Assembly: GCA_021776475.1 (NCBI GenBank)
Contig: JAJFFV010000005.1
Location: 310,001-374,000, forward strand
Length of the DNA: 64,000 nt
DNA from: Parvularculaceae bacterium
GTDB taxonomy: Bacteria > Pseudomonadota > Alphaproteobacteria > Caulobacterales > Parvularculaceae
Reading direction: 5' to 3'
Below the pieces are notes generated by a model that searched no databases, had not been told where the DNA came from, and was given only the letters and a program-made list of their open reading frames with translations. The position numbers and the translations under genes are program-made. Of the stretch, positions 16,530-26,983 are shown piece after piece (position 1 is the stretch's first letter; each line of letters begins with the position of its first letter).

Positions 16530-17633
16530 TCATGCCCAGGGTTCAAAATGCTTAGACAGTTTCAATCCCTGCCCTTGATAATTGGAGGCCATGTCGGTGC
16601 CGTAAAGTTTTTCCGGCGTCCCGTTTAAGCGCTCATAAACAAGCCGTGCCACCAATTGCCCGTCTTCGAGTACAAAAGGCGCATCGTGACCACGCACTTC
16701 AAGAACAGCGCGTGCGCCTTGGTCACTGCCCTCGATCCAGCCGAATCCCGGATCAAAGAATCCGGCATAATGCGCCCGAAACTCTCCCACCAGAGGATCA
16801 ATCGCGACCATTTCCGCCGCCAGGTCCGGCGGAATCCGTAGCCATTCTTTTGACGCGAGAATGTAAAACTCGTCTGGATCGAGAATAATGTATGATTCAC
16901 CGCCGGCCCTTATCGGCTCCCAATATCCGGCAGGGTCAAGCGCGCCCAACTTGTCGACATCAATCAATCCGGCATGGCGGCGCGCTCTGAACCCGATAAT
17001 TTCACCGGGCGTGCCCGACAGCTGAACCGTCAGCCGCAATCCTTGCGCAATTCGTCCGGTGTCGGAGACCAGCGGCATTGCCGCGTGGACCTTTTGCAGT
17101 TCTTCATCCGTCAGCAGAATATCACCGCTGCGCAGTCGTAACTGGTTGAGCGACGAGCCTTCCCGAACGACGATCGAAAAGGTTTTTGGGCTGATTTCAG
17201 CGTAAAGCGGGCCATGATAGCCCGTTGGCACCTGCTCAAAAGCAACGCCGCGATCAGTCACGAGCCGCACAAAAACATCAATACGGCCGGTGGAGCTTTT
17301 CGGGTTGGCACCCGCCGATACGTCGGCTGGCAAGTTCAGGCTTTCGCGCAACTCAACCAGATAAACGCAACCTCGCTCCAGAACCGCACCACCTGAGAGA
17401 TCAAGTTCGTGCATGAACAGCTTGCCCTCGAGGCATTCAGCGACATTGCGCCTTGCCCCCGGCAGAAAAGATGCCCGCACGCGCCAGGCAGTGGCACCCA
17501 GGGTCAGGTCGAGGCTCGACGGTTGAATCTGACCTGCCGCCGAGGCCCCTGGCAGCTGAATGACGCCAGTCTCTGCTGCGCGCCGGATCGCCCCTGCGGT
17601 AAAAACACCGTTGTTGTCGTTATTTATCGTCAT
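16530..17633 (-). CDS. dcd: 2'-deoxycytidine 5'-triphosphate deaminase, two-module form
   Basis: At 367 residues this is about twice the usual Dcd length and corresponds to the long form of alphaproteobacteria, in which two dUTPase-fold modules are joined. The first module carries GANPKSSTGRIDVFVRLV, matching the phosphate-binding SS(T/L)GR motif; the second shows VGEFRAHYAGFFDPGFGW. It converts dCTP to dUTP for thymidylate synthesis. The start MTINNDN has little ribosome-site support. Upstream, apaG is divergent. Confidence 0.92.
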   Translation of the reverse strand: MTINNDNNGVFTAGAIRRAAETGVIQLPGASAAGQIQPSSLDLTLGATAWRVRASFLPGARRNVAECLEGKLFMHELDLSGGAVLERGCVYLVELRESLNLPADVSAGANPKSSTGRIDVFVRLVTDRGVAFEQVPTGYHGPLYAEISPKTFSIVVREGSSLNQLRLRSGDILLTDEELQKVHAAMPLVSDTGRIAQGLRLTVQLSGTPGEIIGFRARRHAGLIDVDKLGALDPAGYWEPIRAGGESYIILDPDEFYILASKEWLRIPPDLAAEMVAIDPLVGEFRAHYAGFFDPGFGWIEGSDQGARAVLEVRGHDAPFVLEDGQLVARLVYERLNGTPEKLYGTDMASNYQGQGLKLSKHFEPWA

Positions 17634-17742
17634 AGGCGAAACTTAACCCCGATTCCTTCCTCGAAGGAGAGATTGACGTTGCTATTTGGCAACCCTATCT
17701 GCCGCAAAACGCCGTTTAGCTGAAAAGGCCAGGCGCCGATAT

Positions 17743-17769
17743 TTGCTTTACCGCGATTTACAGTATAAT
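17743..17769 (+). promoter_or_regulatory. Possible promoter of apaG
   Basis: A perfect TATAAT at 17764-17769 with TTGCTT at 17743-17748, spacing 15 (one or two bases short). It lies 57 bases before the apaG ATG in the gap divergent from dcd. Confidence 0.4.
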
Positions 17770-17825
17770 CGGCCCGGTCTGTCGCGGAAAAAGGCCAACT
17801 GATAGTGAGTACCAGAGGTTCAGTT

Positions 17826-18218
17826 ATGTATGAGCACGAAACACGCGGGATCATGGTGTCGGTCGAGCCTGACTATTTGGAAGATCAGTCGGAACCTTAT
17901 GACGACCATTATGTCTGGTCTTACACGGTGCGAATTGACAACAATTCCAATGACATAGTGCAGTTGAAAACGCGCCACTGGCGGATCACAGACTCGCGGG
18001 GGAAAACAGAGGTTGTCCATGGCGATGGTGTGGTTGGCGAACAACCAACATTGTTCCCGGGCGATGCTTTTGAATATACCTCGGGCGCACCGCTCACCAC
18101 ACCATCTGGTCTGATGGTAGGCAGCTATGGCATGGAGACCATGACCGGAGAGCGATTTGAAGTTGACGTCCCGGCTTTTTCACTCGACAGCCCACATGAG
18201 ATCAGCCGCCTCAACTAG
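17826..18218 (+). CDS. apaG: ApaG family protein
   Basis: 130 residues from ATG at 17826 (MYEHETRG), with AGAGG nine bases upstream; the track's GTG at 17805 adds only seven unlikely residues. ApaG landmarks are [28 protein letters not shown] and [13 protein letters not shown]. The fold is a fibronectin-III-like domain; the family has been linked to cobalt/magnesium efflux and diadenosine tetraphosphate levels, but the function is unsettled. It precedes trkH by 65 bases on the same strand. Confidence 0.94.
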   Translation: MYEHETRGIMVSVEPDYLEDQSEPYDDHYVWSYTVRIDNNSNDIVQLKTRHWRITDSRGKTEVVHGDGVVGEQPTLFPGDAFEYTSGAPLTTPSGLMVGSYGMETMTGERFEVDVPAFSLDSPHEISRLN

Positions 18219-18283
18219 GCTCGGGCGCCACAGGTTCTGCGGGCAATATTGACCTCTTCGGCGGTTACAGCCATTCCTCTCAG

Positions 18284-19759
18284 ATGATCAATTTTCGGCC
18301 AGTCTTCCTGTCGATAGGTGTCCTGACAGCCGCCCTCGGCGTCACCATGCTGGTGCCGCTTGTCGCCGATCTGGCGCAAGATGATCCGCTGCGACGAGAA
18401 GACTGGCGCGCCTTTGCCGCTGCCGCAATCGTTTCCATTCTGGTCGGTGTTTCGGCAGCCTCCGCATCTTGGGGCCGTATCGAGCGGATGACAGTGCGAC
18501 AGGGGTTTTTGATCACCTCGCTCAGCTGGATCGTCATGGTTTTCTTTGCCTCGTTGCCGTTTTATTTTGGCAATTACGACCTGAGTTTCACCGACGCGTT
18601 TTTTGAGGCGATGTCTGGTCTGACCACTACCGGGTCGACCGTCATCAGCGGGCTTGATAATGCCCCGGCGGGGCTTCTCCTGTGGCGTTCAATCCTGCAA
18701 TGGATCGGCGGTATCGGGATCGTCCTCATGGCAATCGCAATCCTGCCGATGTTGTCGGTTGGCGGGATGCAGCTATTTCGTATCGAAAGCGCCGGCACGT
18801 CGGACAAAATCCTTCCAGGCGCGTTGCAAATAGCCACGGCCATCACCGGATTGTACGCCTTCTTCACCGCGCTTTGTTTTTTGATATACTGGATCATGGG
18901 CATGAATGCTTTTGACGCCGCCAATCATGCGATGACGACGATCGCCACCGGCGGTTTTTCAACCAAAGACCTGTCTTTTGGCCATTTCCTGACTGACCCC
19001 GATGTCCAAGGACCGATCGATCTTGTCGCCGTTACCTTCATGATCATCGGCTCGCTGCCTTTCGCACTTTATCTGTTAGCACTGCGAGGCAGCTGGCAAT
19101 CGCTTTTCTCCGACAGCCAGGTCCGGTTTTTCTTTTTTATGGCTGGCCTTTTTATGACAATTGTTATGTTGAAAATATTCTCTGATTATCAATATAGTCT
19201 GTTTACGGCCTTTCGCTTGTCTTCGTTCAATGTGGTGTCGATCATGACCGGCACCGGTTACGCCAGTACCGATTACTGGCTTTGGGGACCGTTCGCCCAC
19301 GGCTTCTTCTTTTGTATTATGTTTATTGGAGGCTGCGCCGGTTCGACCTCTTGTGGCATGAAGGTCTTTCGTTTGCAGGTCGCGTTTGCCGCGTTGTCTG
19401 TCTACGGGCGCCGATTAGTCTTTCCGCATGGGGTGTTTGTCGCACACTACAACGGCCGCCCCCTCACAGATGAAGTATTTATCTCGGTATTGAGCTTCTT
19501 TTTTGTTTATTTTGCTGTTTTTGCGACCGTCGCTGTCATCCTGTCCATGTTCCAGCTCGATCCGGTTACTGCCCTGTCCGCCGCCGGCACCGCTATCGCC
19601 AATGTCGGGCCTGGACTTGGCGATGTCATTGGCCCTTCGGGTAATTTTCAGAGCCTGCCTGACGGCGCCAAATGGACACTTTCCGTTGCCATGCTTCTCG
19701 GCCGGCTAGAATTTTTTACAGTCTTAGTATTATTTGCTCCAAGCTTCTGGAGACAATAG
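18284..19759 (+). CDS. trkH: TrkH family potassium uptake protein
   Basis: A 491-residue integral membrane potassium transporter. The four pore loops that build the selectivity filter are visible in order: MSGLTTTGSTV, MTTIATGGFST, IMTGTGYASTD and GGCAGSTSCGMK. About ten hydrophobic helices surround them. TrkH works with the NAD-binding TrkA ring, which is not in this window. The downstream CTGCGCGAAGCGCGC hairpin just after the stop, followed by TATTT, may terminate it. Confidence 0.95.
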   Translation: MINFRPVFLSIGVLTAALGVTMLVPLVADLAQDDPLRREDWRAFAAAAIVSILVGVSAASASWGRIERMTVRQGFLITSLSWIVMVFFASLPFYFGNYDLSFTDAFFEAMSGLTTTGSTVISGLDNAPAGLLLWRSILQWIGGIGIVLMAIAILPMLSVGGMQLFRIESAGTSDKILPGALQIATAITGLYAFFTALCFLIYWIMGMNAFDAANHAMTTIATGGFSTKDLSFGHFLTDPDVQGPIDLVAVTFMIIGSLPFALYLLALRGSWQSLFSDSQVRFFFFMAGLFMTIVMLKIFSDYQYSLFTAFRLSSFNVVSIMTGTGYASTDYWLWGPFAHGFFFCIMFIGGCAGSTSCGMKVFRLQVAFAALSVYGRRLVFPHGVFVAHYNGRPLTDEVFISVLSFFFVYFAVFATVAVILSMFQLDPVTALSAAGTAIANVGPGLGDVIGPSGNFQSLPDGAKWTLSVAMLLGRLEFFTVLVLFAPSFWRQ

Positions 19760-19959
19760 CAGCTGCGCGAAGCGCGCTATTTACCAGCCTTTTGCGCCCT
19801 TATTAAGGGTTATTAACGAAGTGATCCGGCGCAATAGTCACGTTGCTGAATGTCTTGCCATTTCCTTAACAGCGAGCACTCTTTTATACAAAACAAGACT
19901 CTATTTACCATATTTTTATTTCAATATAGCAGCATCACCCGCAAGGGGACTTGACTTTT

Positions 19960-22383
19960 ATGGGTGAACGTAAAATGTCTTCAATAACAAAAAAAATGAC
20001 CCGGTTCTGCAACAGCATGCTTGGTCGCCTGTTTATGATCGTTTTTTTATTACTCAGTATATTGACTTTTTCCTTAGCGCTGTACAGTTCCTATGTCACC
20101 TCCAAGGAAGAAGCTCAGGCGCTTTATGATACGGCTGTCGACAACGCCGATTTCGTAGCCCGCAATATCGAATCACAGCTTGAACGCAGAGACTACGAAG
20201 CGGTCAACTCAGCCGTACGAACGGTGCTAAACCGGCCACATATCAGCGCCGTAGAAGTGATTGATGCTGGTCAGGAATTCCGAATTACCGGTCAAATTCG
20301 CGACGATTATGGATTCTCCGGTACACTTTCAACCGAGGCCGTGGGGATACTCAAAGGCGCCAACCGTACCGTGGTAGCTGGTGAGCGCGCTATTATGGTA
20401 TTCGAGCCGCTGTTATCCGCCGGCAACACCATTGGCGTTTTGAAAATGTCTGTTGATCGCAAGGCCTTTGCGGCGATGGCGATCGAGAATCTTAAAAATT
20501 ACATGATCGCCGGCACGCCCGTGATTCTGATCGGCTGCGCTTTGGTCTTTCTGCTGGCGCGACAGATCTCGCGCCCGGTGGAAATCTTGTCAACCAGAGC
20601 CTCTGAATTCGCTGAAGGCAGCTTCGACAGTGACGTGCCGGTCATCGGTACAACCGAAACCCGGCGCCTCGGCACCGCTTTTAATCGCATGTTGGAACGT
20701 CTGAAAGCCAGCATGGAGGAGGCGCAAGCGTATGCTGCAGCGGCTGAAACAGCGGCAAAAGGAGCGCGCCAGGCATCAAAAGCGAAATCAGAATTCCTTG
20801 CCAATATGAGTCATGAAATCAGAACCCCGATGAACGGCGTTGTTGGCATTTCCGAAATCTTGCTCAAAACCGATCTTGATCCCAAGCAAAAAGAACTTGC
20901 TGAGATCATTATGTCTTCTGGCACAAGCCTGATTACCATCATCAACGATATTCTCGATTTCTCGAAAATTGAAGCCGGTAAGATGCGCCTTGTTCCGGAG
21001 CCCTTTAATCTGCGCACGTCCATTCAGGATGTCATGTCGTTGGTTTCCACAAGGGCCCGCGAAAAAGAACTTGAGCTGTTAGTCGAGTACGATCCGCAGA
21101 TGCCGGAAGGGTTTATGGGTGACGGCGGCCGGGTGCGCCAGATAATCACCAATCTTGTTGGTAACGCGGTCAAATTTACCGAGCGCGGTCATGTGGTCGT
21201 GAAGGTTGGCGGAAAGATCAGGGATGATCTTGCCCAACTGCGGATTGAGATTTCCGATACCGGCATCGGTATCGCCGAGAACAAGATTAAAAAAATATTC
21301 GAGCAGTTCGAACAGGCAGATACGACCAGCACACGGAAATACCAGGGCACGGGAATCGGACTTGCCATTACCAAAAGCCTCATTGAGTTGATGCACGGAC
21401 AGATCGGTGCCTTCAGCACATTCGGCAAGGGGTCGACATTCTGGTTCGAGATTTCCCTACCGGTTGAACACAGCATCACAGAGGGTCGCTACGCTGACGC
21501 CACGAAACTGGATGGCCTGCATCTCCTGATTGTGGATGACAACGATTATAACCGCCGCATTCTGATTGATCAGACAAAAACCTGGGGCATCAGTTCTGTT
21601 GCGGTTGAATCTGCGGATGCTGGGCTTGAAGCAATCCGGCAACAGGATCTCTCCGGCAAAGCCTTCGATCTCATCATCACTGACTTCAACATGCCGGAAA
21701 AGGACGGCGTCATGTTTACCAACGAGTTGAAAGCCGCACCTTTTGATTACAATGGCCCGGTCTTGATGCTCTCATCGCTGAGCGAGCGCTCGGAGGCGGC
21801 CGATGCAACGCGCGATTTGTTTGACATGTGGCTGACAAAGCCGGTTCGCGCTTCGCAGCTCATGGATGCTGTGGCCACTTCTCTTTATAATCACAAACTA
21901 ACCGGTTTGAGAAAAGCCCATGAAGCAATGAAACCGGTTGAGAGCGAAGAAAAGGCTCTTTCCCTCGACACCCGCACGCTCGACATCCTGGTCGCTGAGG
22001 ACAATGTCGTGAACCAAATGGTCATCAAAACCATGCTGCAAGGCATGAATGCCAAAGTGCGGCTTGCAGACAATGGCCTCATCGCTGTCAAAGCTTTCGC
22101 CGAAAAGGTTCCGGATATCATCATCATGGATGTTTCCATGCCTGAAATGGATGGCCTCGAGGCGACCCGCGAGATCCGCAGGTTTGAGCGGGACAACGGC
22201 CTGAAACGCACACCTATTCTCGCCGCAACAGCCCATGTGATGGAAGAAGATAAGCGGCGCTGTATTGCCAGCGGCATGGATTCAGTAATCACCAAGCCGA
22301 TTAAACAGGCTGTTATCACGGCCACGATTGAACAATGGATCAGCTTGATGCCGGAAGCTGACGAAGAGCAGCTTGCCGGATGA
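19960..22383 (+). CDS. Hybrid sensor histidine kinase with two receiver domains
   Basis: About 807 residues from ATG at 19960, preceded by AAGGGG; the track's TTG at 19951 is less likely. Order: TM1 (24-46), periplasmic sensor region (47-180), TM2 (181-201), HAMP and coiled coil (to about 275), HisKA with MSHEIRTP (His about 285), ATPase with DTGIGI and GTGIGLAI, receiver 1 with [11 protein letters not shown], receiver 2 with [11 protein letters not shown]. No histidine phosphotransfer domain follows, so phosphate must leave through a separate partner. The signal is unknown. A type I secretion operon begins 160 bases downstream, but linkage is only by position. Confidence 0.93.
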   Translation: MGERKMSSITKKMTRFCNSMLGRLFMIVFLLLSILTFSLALYSSYVTSKEEAQALYDTAVDNADFVARNIESQLERRDYEAVNSAVRTVLNRPHISAVEVIDAGQEFRITGQIRDDYGFSGTLSTEAVGILKGANRTVVAGERAIMVFEPLLSAGNTIGVLKMSVDRKAFAAMAIENLKNYMIAGTPVILIGCALVFLLARQISRPVEILSTRASEFAEGSFDSDVPVIGTTETRRLGTAFNRMLERLKASMEEAQAYAAAAETAAKGARQASKAKSEFLANMSHEIRTPMNGVVGISEILLKTDLDPKQKELAEIIMSSGTSLITIINDILDFSKIEAGKMRLVPEPFNLRTSIQDVMSLVSTRAREKELELLVEYDPQMPEGFMGDGGRVRQIITNLVGNAVKFTERGHVVVKVGGKIRDDLAQLRIEISDTGIGIAENKIKKIFEQFEQADTTSTRKYQGTGIGLAITKSLIELMHGQIGAFSTFGKGSTFWFEISLPVEHSITEGRYADATKLDGLHLLIVDDNDYNRRILIDQTKTWGISSVAVESADAGLEAIRQQDLSGKAFDLIITDFNMPEKDGVMFTNELKAAPFDYNGPVLMLSSLSERSEAADATRDLFDMWLTKPVRASQLMDAVATSLYNHKLTGLRKAHEAMKPVESEEKALSLDTRTLDILVAEDNVVNQMVIKTMLQGMNAKVRLADNGLIAVKAFAEKVPDIIIMDVSMPEMDGLEATREIRRFERDNGLKRTPILAATAHVMEEDKRRCIASGMDSVITKPIKQAVITATIEQWISLMPEADEEQLAG

Positions 22384-22543
22384 GTGAGCGATCAATCGGG
22401 CTCATTTGCGGCTCTAAACCTCATATTTTGGCCTCAAACGGTCCCCTCCTTGCAACAGAAGGGCTTTCGTAACCATCTCCCTTTACCTATAGTGCGCCCC
22501 GTCTGAACGGGATTTTATCGCCGTTTCCGTAAGAGAGTAATCA

Positions 22544-24352
22544 GTGGATCAGCAGCAAAACAGTACGAAAACAACGGCCTCTGGCGGCGTACGGCCGGAG
22601 ATCAGACAGACCTTGCGGACCATGTACCGTTACCTCCGTGCAGCGCTTGTTTTCACTGTGGCGGTTAATCTTTTGTTGCTCGTTGCGCCCATGTATATGC
22701 TGCAGATCTATGATCGGGTTTTGACATCGAGTTCTGTTGACACACTGGTCGTTCTCACAGTCATCGCGATCTTCATGCTGGTCATGTATATTGCCGCCGA
22801 AGGTGGTCGCAAAAGGGTATTGGCAAACGCCGGAAAAGTTTTCGGCGAAGCGCTGGACGGGATTACCTTACGGGCCGGTTTTAATAATGCCCGCGTGCCG
22901 CCGGCGGCAATTATCCAGAACGTCGGCAATCTCTCGCGCGTGCAAAGTTTTTTGATCAACGCGACAGTTGCTCCGCTTTTAGACGCACCATTCGCCCCGT
23001 TCTTCCTGCTTATTTTGTTCTGGATTCACCCCGCGCTCGGCATCCTGGGTGTCCTCGGCGCTTTCATCCTGCTCGGTCTTGCATTTTTGACAGATTGGAC
23101 CTCACGCAAATCCATCGAGGAAGCGGCGAAACAGGAAAATGCCGCCCAAAGCATGCTTACCCACACGGTGCGCCAGCGTGCTGCGATTGTCAGCATGGGA
23201 ATAGGCGAGCGTACCATCACTCGCTGGCAGGAACAGCGGCAGGGCGCAATCAACGAAAGCTTGCGCGCCGTCAACGTCAGCAATTTTCTGAGCGCTACCT
23301 CGCGTTCTTTCAGACAAATCCTGCAGATCGGTGTCCTCGGCGGTGCCGCCTTCCTGGCACTGAAACAGGAAATTTCAGCAGGGGCGATAATCGCGGCTTC
23401 CATAATTATGGGTCGCGGTCTTGCGCCTATTGACCAGGCGGTGGCGATCTGGCGACAACTCATCCGCACCCGTCAATCCTGGAACGAATTGCAGAACTAC
23501 CTCGTCCAGACCGACATGGCGGACAGCACAGCGGATCAACAAAATATGACACGGATGCCGAGGCCCGACCCAGTCCTGAAACTGGAAGAGTTTTCGGTCG
23601 CCGCACCGGGCGCTCAAAAGGCGCTACTGCCCAAACTGACATTCGAGCTTGAACGCGGCTCCATCGTCGCGCTGCTCGGCCCTAGCGGGTCCGGCAAAAC
23701 ATCGCTGATGCAGACGCTCGCCGGCGCCTGGGTGCCAGCTCATGGCACGGCCCGCCTCGGCAATCGCGATATCCATACCTGGCACACCGATGATCGCGGC
23801 CGTTTTGTTGGCTATTTACCGCAGCATGTGGAGCTTTTGACCGGCACCGTGTTTGAGAACATCGCCCGGTTTACCGATACTGAGCCGGAGCAAGTATATG
23901 AAGCGGCCCGCATGGCGGGATGTCACGAAACAATTCTGGGTTTACAACAAGGATATGACACCGTGCTCGGCGATCAAGGCACGCATCTTTCAGCTGGCCA
24001 GCGTCAGAGTGTTGGGCTTGCCCGTGCCTTTTTTGGCGACCCGGCAATGATGTTGCTCGATGAGCCAACAGCACACCTTGATTCAACGATGGTCGGATCA
24101 CTTCTTCAACATATCATTGCGATGTCAAAGATCCCGATTGCAGATCGCACCAGCTTATTCATGATAGCAACGCATGATCCACGCATTATCAATGTTGCCG
24201 ACCGGATACTAGTGATACAAAATGGTAAAGTCGGCTTGATGCCGCGTGAGGAATATATTCGCAAGATCAGCGACTTAAATCAAAAAAGAGCCCAGATCGT
24301 GCCGAAGCAACAAACATCCGGTACCATCAGTTCGCCAAAAGAGTCAGAGTAA
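22544..24352 (+). CDS. Type I secretion system permease/ATPase (PrtD-like)
   Basis: A 602-residue ABC exporter: six-helix membrane domain (residues about 35-330) then an ATPase with Walker A GPSGSGKTSL, signature LSAGQRQSVGLARA and Walker B MMLLDEPTAHLD. It lacks the N-terminal C39-like peptidase-fold domain of HlyB, placing it with PrtD/AprD-type exporters of RTX proteins with C-terminal signals. Start is GTG with AGAGAG upstream. It heads the operon ATPase-HlyD-TolC, a complete type I system across both membranes. Confidence 0.94.
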   Translation: MDQQQNSTKTTASGGVRPEIRQTLRTMYRYLRAALVFTVAVNLLLLVAPMYMLQIYDRVLTSSSVDTLVVLTVIAIFMLVMYIAAEGGRKRVLANAGKVFGEALDGITLRAGFNNARVPPAAIIQNVGNLSRVQSFLINATVAPLLDAPFAPFFLLILFWIHPALGILGVLGAFILLGLAFLTDWTSRKSIEEAAKQENAAQSMLTHTVRQRAAIVSMGIGERTITRWQEQRQGAINESLRAVNVSNFLSATSRSFRQILQIGVLGGAAFLALKQEISAGAIIAASIIMGRGLAPIDQAVAIWRQLIRTRQSWNELQNYLVQTDMADSTADQQNMTRMPRPDPVLKLEEFSVAAPGAQKALLPKLTFELERGSIVALLGPSGSGKTSLMQTLAGAWVPAHGTARLGNRDIHTWHTDDRGRFVGYLPQHVELLTGTVFENIARFTDTEPEQVYEAARMAGCHETILGLQQGYDTVLGDQGTHLSAGQRQSVGLARAFFGDPAMMLLDEPTAHLDSTMVGSLLQHIIAMSKIPIADRTSLFMIATHDPRIINVADRILVIQNGKVGLMPREEYIRKISDLNQKRAQIVPKQQTSGTISSPKESE

Positions 24353-24359
24353 AAAAAAC

Positions 24360-25676
24360 ATGGGCAGATCGAGGACAACGAGCACTTCCATTTGGCGCGA
24401 CAAGCCGACCTTTATTTCCGGGGGTCTCTGTCTGGTGTTTCTCGGCGGTTTTGTGGTTTGGGGCTTTACGGCGCAGCTTGCCGAAGGCGTGACCGCTTCA
24501 GGCCAAATTGTCGTTGAAGACAACCGTAAAGTCGTACAGCATCTTGAGGGTGGCATAATTCGTGTTATGCACATCAAGGAAGGCGATATTGTTCAAGAGG
24601 GCGATGTACTGGTTGAGTTGGAACAGGTTGCGTCACTGGCAAGGCGGGATGAACTTGCAAAAGAACTAGCGACACAGCTGGCATCAATTGAACGGTTAAC
24701 CAGCTTGATGGAAGGCGAAGACGCACCTGATTTTGCCATTCTGGACACGTTGCCAATCGATAGCGCAATGCGTGAAGAGACTATTATTCGCCAAAATTCC
24801 CTGTTCACGCAGCAAAAAGCGAGCCTCGATTCTGAAATCAGTGTACTGAACGCACGTCGCAACACGCAAGAGGGCCGTGAACGTGACCTGATTAGCCAAC
24901 TTGCCGCCGTCCGCCGGTCTTTGGCGGTCGCCCGTGATGACCTGAACCGGAAGCTCACTTACCTTAATCAGAAATGGGAGACGATCGACCGCGTGCAGGC
25001 CGTCGAGCGGGAAGTCGCAAACCTTGAAGCAGAGCTCTCAAGACTTCAGGCCAGTCAGAACGAAGCCCGCGTCACCGCGCAAGAAATTGACGAAGAAATA
25101 AAAAGTCTCAAGGCGACAGCGCAGGCAAAGTCGTCTGGTGAGCTGCTTGAAGCGCGACGGGCAGCAGATTCTGCGGAAGAGAAACTTGGCGCCTCACAGG
25201 ATGTCCTTTCTCGAACAGTTATTTATGCCCCGCGTTCAGGCAAAGTTCTAAACCTCTCCTTCACAACACTTGGCGGTGTTGTCGGTTCCGGCGAACCGAT
25301 AATGGAAATTGTGCCGGATACGACGGATCTCGTGACACAAGTTCAAGTCAAGCCGACCGATCGAGACGCCGTGCAACCTGGCCAGAAGGTGAAAGCTCAA
25401 CTCTCCGCCTACAAAATGTGGAAGGCATCGCGTATTGAAGGCGAAGTTCTTTCTATTAGTGCCGATTTGAAGGAGCAGCCGGAAACCGGGGCGACCTATT
25501 ACGAAGCACGGATATTGCTGGACCGCTCAACGATGAAAAAAGACAGCGATGATGTTAATATTATACCCGGCATGCCTGTTGAAGCGTTCATTGCTTCTGG
25601 AAACTCCAGCACGTTTTTTGAAATCCTTTCAGAACCGATTGTGCAGACCGTGAGGCGCGGCGCGACCGCAGGTTGA
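24360..25676 (+). CDS. HlyD family type I secretion periplasmic adaptor
   Basis: A 438-residue membrane fusion protein. One N-terminal membrane segment (residues about 20-42), a split lipoyl domain around QHLEGGIIRVMHIKEGDIVQ and APRSGKVLNL, a long coiled-coil hairpin (residues about 100-280) and a C-terminal beta-barrel with PGQKVKAQLSAYK. It bridges the ABC exporter and TolC. It starts seven bases after the exporter gene, and its stop falls just before the TolC start. Confidence 0.94.
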   Translation: MGRSRTTSTSIWRDKPTFISGGLCLVFLGGFVVWGFTAQLAEGVTASGQIVVEDNRKVVQHLEGGIIRVMHIKEGDIVQEGDVLVELEQVASLARRDELAKELATQLASIERLTSLMEGEDAPDFAILDTLPIDSAMREETIIRQNSLFTQQKASLDSEISVLNARRNTQEGRERDLISQLAAVRRSLAVARDDLNRKLTYLNQKWETIDRVQAVEREVANLEAELSRLQASQNEARVTAQEIDEEIKSLKATAQAKSSGELLEARRAADSAEEKLGASQDVLSRTVIYAPRSGKVLNLSFTTLGGVVGSGEPIMEIVPDTTDLVTQVQVKPTDRDAVQPGQKVKAQLSAYKMWKASRIEGEVLSISADLKEQPETGATYYEARILLDRSTMKKDSDDVNIIPGMPVEAFIASGNSSTFFEILSEPIVQTVRRGATAG

Positions 25677-25681
25677 CCTTT

Positions 25682-26983
25682 ATGAATAGAGTATGTGTAT
25701 TTTTATCAGCATGTTGCTTTTTAGCAGTTAGCGGCGCTAACGCCGAGGAACAACTTGACTGCGTACCATTTGAAGAAGCGCTGGATATTGCAACTAAAGT
25801 CAATCCGCGTGTCGAAGGTGCGAATGCCGAACGCGATCTCGCAACTGCGAATCTGTTAGCGGCAAAATCTCAGTCACGCCCACAGGTGTTGTTTTTTGCG
25901 CAAGCAGGACAGGGGGACGGGCGGCTGCAAAACAACCAGCGTGATAACCAAGTTGGCCTGCAACTGCAGCAAACACTCTACAATTTTGGCGCCAACAGAC
26001 TGACCCAAGCAGGTGCCAGGGAACAGATCACGGCCGCAGGATACAACATCGAGCAGACCAAGGGCGAGGCAGCTCAGGAAATGGGTACGGCCTATCTCGA
26101 AGTCCTCCGATCTGCAGAAATCCAGAAACTTACTGTCGAGCAGGAACAATATTATTTGCAGGACGCTGAAACTGCAGACCAGCGTCTGACAGCCCAAGCG
26201 ATCACGATTACGGATGCAAGTCAGATCAAGGCGAGTGCTGCGGTATCAGCCTCGCAACGCATTGATGCAACGCTGTTCAAGGATCAAGCTCAGTCGCGAT
26301 TTGCCATCCTGCTTGATCTTGACCTTGAATATGCCTGCCCGGCGCCCATGTCGGTCGTTGTTTTTGCAACAGAAACGGAAGAAATTCTCGGCGCAGAAAC
26401 ACTCGATAGCCTGCTGTCTCTGGCGACCAGAAATGCAGCCGCTGTCAAGGCAAGCCAATCGCGGATACGCGCCGCACGCGCAACCGTTGAACAGAACCGC
26501 CGCGCCGGACTACCGACCGTTTCGTTCCAGGCGTTTGTCGCCAACGAAGAAGATATAAATACTTTTACAGGCAGCCCCACTGGGTCAAGAATTACCCGGG
26601 ACCGTGTCGGTATCAATGTCAGCAGCCAGATTTATAGCGGCGGGCTGGGCAAGGCACGAATTGACGACGCGCAGGCCCGCGTACGCGGCGCCAATAGTGA
26701 CCTCGCGGCAATCCGTGCCTCTCTTGAAGACTCTATCACCAGGTCATGGGTTCGGATCCAGGCTCAGCAAAATACGCTTGAGGCTCTTGCTGAGGCACGT
26801 CGAAACTACAAGATACAGCTTGACAATGTCCAGGCGGAATACAGGATTGGGACACGCACGTTAGCGGAGGTTGTTCAGGTTGCGGAGCGTTATTACAGCA
26901 CCGCAAGCGACGAAATAAATACGCGCTATCAATATTACAACAATCTATTTGTTTTGCGGGCTACGGTGTTTGGTCTGATGTAG
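25682..26983 (+). CDS. TolC family outer membrane protein
   Basis: 433 residues from ATG at 25682; the track begins at an in-frame TTG three codons earlier that would overlap the HlyD stop. A signal peptide ends at SGANA-EE. Two repeated helical halves contain FEEALDIATKVNPRV, LQQTLYNFGANRL and later SQIYSGGLGKARID, typical TolC periplasmic and strand motifs. It forms the outer membrane duct of the type I system. Its 3' end overlaps the convergent esterase-like gene by 23 bases. Confidence 0.92.
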   Translation: MNRVCVFLSACCFLAVSGANAEEQLDCVPFEEALDIATKVNPRVEGANAERDLATANLLAAKSQSRPQVLFFAQAGQGDGRLQNNQRDNQVGLQLQQTLYNFGANRLTQAGAREQITAAGYNIEQTKGEAAQEMGTAYLEVLRSAEIQKLTVEQEQYYLQDAETADQRLTAQAITITDASQIKASAAVSASQRIDATLFKDQAQSRFAILLDLDLEYACPAPMSVVVFATETEEILGAETLDSLLSLATRNAAAVKASQSRIRAARATVEQNRRAGLPTVSFQAFVANEEDINTFTGSPTGSRITRDRVGINVSSQIYSGGLGKARIDDAQARVRGANSDLAAIRASLEDSITRSWVRIQAQQNTLEALAEARRNYKIQLDNVQAEYRIGTRTLAEVVQVAERYYSTASDEINTRYQYYNNLFVLRATVFGLM

